A stretch of DNA of 64,000 bases from Micavibrio sp. Lineage in GTDB: Bacteria; Pseudomonadota; Alphaproteobacteria; Micavibrionales; UBA2020. The position numbers and the translations under genes were made by a program. Where the stretch lies: positions 1 to 64,000 of the forward strand of contig JAPWJZ010000001.1 in NCBI GenBank assembly GCA_028283745.1. The letters are read 5' to 3'. The notes beneath the pieces were generated by a model. That model was given only the letters and a program-made list of their open reading frames with translations, made no database searches and was not told the origin of the DNA. Position 1 is the stretch's first letter. Each line of letters opens with the position of its first letter. Below are positions 59,707-64,000 of this stretch, piece after piece.

Positions 59707-59863
59707 ATCCTCTTGGTAGGGCAAATGTGGCATACATATACCCCAGCGTCAAACGGATTATGCAAATATTGAGCTTTGCTGCACGAAATATTATTTGTTT
59801 TCAATTACGTAAATGTAAATTTTAATGTGAAATTGTCCGGCGCAACCCTTTGTTAACCAGTTC

Positions 59864-59886
59864 TTTGGTATTTACGTGCTACCAAA
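59864..59886 (+). promoter_or_regulatory. hairpin abutting the ribosome-binding site of the PAS kinase
   Basis: TTTGGTA (59864-59870) pairs with TACCAAA (59880-59886), ending at the base before the AAGGAAGG ribosome-binding site (59887-59894). A structure here could influence translation of the kinase gene. Confidence 0.4.
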
Positions 59887-59900
59887 AAGGAAGGTGCGCT

Positions 59901-61466
<1,566 letters not shown>

Positions 61467-61554
61467 GCAGGATTGTTTATTTGTTTTCCGTAAGAAACCA
61501 CTAGCAAGAATCGCCAAGATCAGGTATAAGCTGTCCTAAAAAAGGCGAAGAAAC

Positions 61555-61971
61555 ATGTCCAAGTTATTGCAAAAATGCGCAGAAGCCGGCCTGAAGATGA
61601 CCGATCAGCGCAAGGTTATCCTGAAAGTGCTGGAGGAGTCCGAAGACCATCCTTCGGTGGATACCGTTTGCGAGCGCGCGAAAAAAATCGACGCGTCCAT
61701 CAGCATTGCCACGGTGTATCGCACCCTTGGGCTGCTGTCGGAACTGGGTCTTGTCGTGAAGCATGACTTCGGCGGCACCTTCGCGCGCTTTGAGGTAAAG
61801 CCCGACCACGACCATGAACACCACCACCACCTCATCGACACCGAAACCGGGCAGGTGATCGAGTTCCAGAACGACGAGCTGGAAACCCTGATGCACAAAA
61901 TCGCGCAGGAACTCGGCTATGACATCATCGACCACACGTTCGAGATTTTCGGCCACAAGATCAAGAAGTAA
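61555..61971 (+). CDS. fur: Fur-family metal-responsive regulator
   Basis: The 138-residue protein has the Fur winged-helix domain (KMTDQRKVILKVLEES; ASISIATVYRTLGLLSELG) and a metal-binding C-terminal half with HDHEHHHHLIDTETGQVIEF. The CxxC structural zinc pairs of E. coli Fur are absent, as is typical of alphaproteobacterial Fur/Mur, which can respond to iron or manganese. Which metal is sensed is open. The DUF1491 gene follows after six bases. Confidence 0.88.
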   Translation: MSKLLQKCAEAGLKMTDQRKVILKVLEESEDHPSVDTVCERAKKIDASISIATVYRTLGLLSELGLVVKHDFGGTFARFEVKPDHDHEHHHHLIDTETGQVIEFQNDELETLMHKIAQELGYDIIDHTFEIFGHKIKK

Positions 61972-61977
61972 AAACCG

Positions 61978-62316
61978 GTGAGCGAAGACCGCATCCCGAC
62001 AGAACTTTGGGTGACGGCGCACCTGCGGCAATGCACCACCCGCGGCATCAACCACTATGTCGTCCATAAGGGTGCGCCCGCCGCCGGCACGGTGATGGTG
62101 AAAATCCTCATGGCAGATAAACTGTGCAAACTTCTCAACCAGTCGCGCGACATGGACGGCAACATGGGCTGGATGGACATGTTCGACGGCGAACCCGCCG
62201 ATGAACGCAAAGCCGACGAATACATCACCCGCAGCATAAAACGCGACCCTGACATCTGGATCATTGAAATCGAAGACAAGGCGGGCAATAACCCGTTCGA
62301 GGGCAAGATTTTTTAA
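61978..62316 (+). CDS. DUF1491 family protein
   Basis: The GTG start gives a 112-residue protein, MSEDRIPTELWVTAHLRQC, matching the DUF1491 opening, with a middle AAGTVMVKIL and a C-terminal RDPDIWIIEIEDK. The family is small, restricted mainly to alphaproteobacteria, and of unknown function. It lies six bases after fur and is probably read with it. Confidence 0.85.
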   Translation: MSEDRIPTELWVTAHLRQCTTRGINHYVVHKGAPAAGTVMVKILMADKLCKLLNQSRDMDGNMGWMDMFDGEPADERKADEYITRSIKRDPDIWIIEIEDKAGNNPFEGKIF

Positions 62317-62368
62317 GCCGTCTTTGCCGTAGGAAAAGCGCATAAAAAGCGCTCTGGTAAAATACCGG

Positions 62369-62415
62369 TTGACTTATACTCTAATGGAGTATAAAAAATA
62401 CTCTAACAGAGCATA
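62369..62415 (+). promoter_or_regulatory. two palindromic operator-like sites before the Nudix gene
   Basis: TTATACTC (62374-62381) and GAGTATAA (62387-62394) are perfect eight-base arms around TAATG. A second site, AATACTC (62397-62403) and GAGCATA (62409-62415) around TAACA, has the same layout. Their centres are 22 bases apart, two helical turns. A TTGACT box (62369-62374) touches the first site. This is the pattern of cooperative repressor binding. Confidence 0.6.
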
Positions 62416-62451
62416 GGTCAGCAGAATTACCCTTTTGAACGGGAAAGAATG

Positions 62452-62479
62452 TTGACTTCTGCCATGGTGCAGGTTTAAT
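62452..62479 (+). promoter_or_regulatory. candidate promoter of the Nudix gene
   Basis: TTGACT (62452-62457) and TTTAAT (62474-62479) are 16 bases apart and lie 28 bases before the ATG of the Nudix gene. An AAAAAAGGA ribosome-binding region follows. The two palindromes lie 37-78 bases upstream of this promoter. Confidence 0.45.
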
Positions 62480-62506
62480 TTGCCATAAAATAAAAAAGGA
62501 ATTCAC

Positions 62507-63298
62507 ATGTCCGACATCGTCAAACAGATCCGCGAAATTTTTGAGCAGGCGGCGCTGAGCCCCAAAGAACAAAAGCAAGTGCTGCGCGATGTAGTAAAAG
62601 AAAACTGGCCGGACCTGCCGGTCTGGACGACGCTGGATGGCGCGGTGGTGGAAGAAGTACAGAAGGCGACCGCCGGTTCGGGCGTCGTGCTGACGTTCGA
62701 GGAGGCGGGCGTGCGCAAGGTTGTGCTGGCGCAAACCGGCGACCATTACGCGAAACCGGGCGAGGCGGCTGTGCCGGCCTTCATGATCCCCGGCGGCTTT
62801 ATCAACCTGTCGGAAACGCCCGGCAGTTCGCTGGTGGCAGCATCCTCCGCGCCGGAAGACGGTCGCACGGGCGCCGCGCGTGAAGTGGAAGAAGAGCTGA
62901 AAAACCCCGATGGTTCCGCGCTGCTGAAGGTAGACCCTTCGCGCCTGAAACCGATGGATACGCTCACCCTTGCCTTCCGCGGCGAAAAACGCATTGTCAT
63001 TGGCATGATGCTGGAGCTGAACGCCGCTGAAGTGAAAACGGTGAAAGAACACATCGCCAATATCGCCGCCAGCCCCGCTTATGCCGCAGCGACCGCCGCA
63101 CAAAGCATCAACCACGACAGCGGCAAGCCGGAAGTGAGCAACGTTGCCATCTTCACCCTTGAAGACGTCGCGGCGGGCAAGGTGAACCTGCTGCACAAAG
63201 ACCAGCAATCGCTGTTCAAGGTGGTCGAGCAGCATTACAAGGACGTCGAGGCGCAGGTCCGCCGCGCCATTGTGCAGAACAACCAGCCGCGCCATTAA
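62507..63298 (+). CDS. Nudix hydrolase with interrupted Nudix box
   Basis: The 263-residue product contains MIPGGFINLSETPG and TGAAREVEEELKNPDG, which together make a Nudix box (GX5E...REVEEEL), but about 18 extra residues (SSLVAASSAPEDGR) lie between the two halves. Nudix enzymes cleave nucleoside diphosphates linked to another group; the REVEEEL glutamates bind the metal. The first 90 residues form a separate N-terminal region. The gene stands alone, with palindromes before it and a terminator after it. Confidence 0.78.
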   Translation: MSDIVKQIREIFEQAALSPKEQKQVLRDVVKENWPDLPVWTTLDGAVVEEVQKATAGSGVVLTFEEAGVRKVVLAQTGDHYAKPGEAAVPAFMIPGGFINLSETPGSSLVAASSAPEDGRTGAAREVEEELKNPDGSALLKVDPSRLKPMDTLTLAFRGEKRIVIGMMLELNAAEVKTVKEHIANIAASPAYAAATAAQSINHDSGKPEVSNVAIFTLEDVAAGKVNLLHKDQQSLFKVVEQHYKDVEAQVRRAIVQNNQPRH

Positions 63299-63326
63299 CC
63301 GGCGCCGTTAACGATTATCCGCTTCA

Positions 63327-63363
63327 AATACCCCCTTTTCCTGCCGGGAAAGGGGGTATTTTT
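63327..63363 (+). terminator. Rho-independent terminator after the Nudix gene
   Basis: AATACCCCCTTTTCC pairs with GGGAAAGGGGGTATT (one G-T pair) around a short loop, followed by a T-run. It lies 29 bases after the stop. A perfect 14-base palindrome, GGGCCTTAAGGCCC, follows at 63373-63386. Confidence 0.88.
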
Positions 63364-63456
63364 AGGCAATTTGGGCCTTAAGGCCCTTCGTTTTTTCGGG
63401 CGCGGTGTGCTACATAATGGAGCAGAGTTTTAAGCGCCCATTGAAAGAACAGCGAT

Positions 63457-64000
63457 ATGACCACCATTTCCGACGAAATTGAAAAGCGCCGCACGTTTGC
63501 GATTATTTCGCACCCTGACGCCGGTAAAACGACGCTGACGGAAAAACTGCTGCTGTTCGGCGGCGCCATCCAGATGGCGGGCGCGGTGAAGGCGCGCAAG
63601 GAAATGCGCCACGCGCGCTCCGACTGGATGAAGGTGGAGCAGGAGCGCGGCATTTCCGTCGTGTCCTCCGTCATGACGTTTGAATACGACAACATTAAAT
63701 TCAACCTGCTCGATACCCCCGGCCACCAGGACTTCTCGGAAGATACATATCGCACGCTGACCGCCGTCGACAGCGCCATCATGGTCATCGACCACGCGAA
63801 GGGGATCGAGACGCAGACGCGCAAATTGTTTGAAGTCACGCGCATGCGCGACATGCCCATCATCACCTTCATCAACAAGCTCGACCGCGAAGGCCGCGAC
63901 CCGTTCCAGCTGCTCGAGGAAATTGAAAAGACGCTGGCGCTGGATGTTACCCCCGCCAGCTGGCCCATCGGCATGGGCAAGGGCTTTCTTGGCTGCTACG
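63457..64000 (+). CDS. prfC: peptide chain release factor 3 (5' part only)
   Basis: The first 181 codons are present, cut by the right window edge. RF3 is a GTPase that recycles RF1 and RF2. The GTPase motifs are [15 protein letters not shown] (G1), [15 protein letters not shown] (G2), [18 protein letters not shown] (G3) and [12 protein letters not shown] (G4). The sequence SVMTFEY and [18 protein letters not shown] is typical of RF3 rather than EF-G. It starts [15 protein letters not shown]. Confidence 0.96.
   Translation, partial: MTTISDEIEKRRTFAIISHPDAGKTTLTEKLLLFGGAIQMAGAVKARKEMRHARSDWMKVEQERGISVVSSVMTFEYDNIKFNLLDTPGHQDFSEDTYRTLTAVDSAIMVIDHAKGIETQTRKLFEVTRMRDMPIITFINKLDREGRDPFQLLEEIEKTLALDVTPASWPIGMGKGFLGCY

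Noticed and set aside
63373..63386. perfect palindrome GGGCCTTAAGGCCC
   Set aside because: It is short and lies behind a terminator without a nearby promoter; it could be chance in GC-rich DNA, so it is only mentioned with the terminator.

Overview
The window is a moderately GC-rich, densely packed stretch of bacterial chromosome, almost certainly from an alphaproteobacterium. The evidence is the ribosomal gene order (secY-adk-rpsM-rpsK-rpoA-rplQ with no rpmJ or rpsD), an ATP12-type F1-ATPase chaperone, DUF1491, DUF4167 and DUF1003 genes, a Fur protein without CxxC pairs, and the lysC-ptsP / prfA-prmC / clpB neighbourhood. A DotI/IcmL-like periplasmic protein, several Ala/Lys-rich tails on ribosomal proteins and a MutL with an endonuclease motif fit a Rhodospirillales/Micavibrionales-like lineage. 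That finer placement is inference. No transposase, phage gene, CRISPR array, rRNA or tRNA gene was recognised.

Layout. 1-12.3 kb holds the S10 (3' part), spc and alpha ribosomal operons. A terminator-like hairpin splits rplO from secY-adk, and a strong promoter precedes rpsM. 12.4-18.8 kb is a tight plus-strand run: GNAT acetyltransferase, Do-type protease, rarA, crcB/fluC, an RluA-family pseudouridine synthase, an AsmA-like protein and a frameshifted ATP12 gene. 18.8-25 kb carries mutL with a membrane protein, the divergent ppa, an AAA-type ATPase paired with a pentapeptide-repeat protein, and a 5'-nucleotidase. 25.2-25.8 kb is the bolA-grxD iron-sulfur pair. 25.8-33.8 kb is mostly minus strand: a DUF1826-like gene, glmS and glmU (UDP-GlcNAc synthesis), a DUF3108 protein, an ankyrin protein and purA. 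34-46.9 kb is mostly plus strand: lysC, ptsP, rodZ, ispG, prfA, a flavin reductase, prmC, a DUF4167 gene and clpB. 47-51.2 kb (minus) has an MscS channel, a frameshifted NlpC/P60 hydrolase and an M17 aminopeptidase. 51.3-64 kb has a DUF1223 protein, rpmB, tgt, a degenerate GGDEF protein, the DotI/IcmL-like protein, upp, a PAP2 enzyme, a DUF1003 protein, a diguanylate cyclase, a PAS histidine kinase, fur, a DUF1491 gene, a Nudix hydrolase and the 5' part of prfC.

Most of the region is housekeeping: translation (ribosomal proteins, RF1 and its methylase PrmC, RF3, Tgt, RluA-type enzyme), protein quality control (Do protease, ClpB, M17 peptidase), envelope precursors (GlmS/GlmU, RodZ, IspG, NlpC/P60, PAP2) and signalling (PtsP, two GGDEF proteins, a PAS kinase, Fur).

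No clear new multi-gene system stands out. The less explained items are: the pentapeptide/AAA pair behind a palindromic promoter; an orphan DotI/IcmL-like protein; a terminator that also contains a promoter (26.6 kb); paired palindromic operators before the Nudix gene (62.4 kb); a long unexplained hairpin at 59.7 kb; and two single-base frameshifts (ATP12 and NlpC/P60) that are either gene decay or assembly errors.
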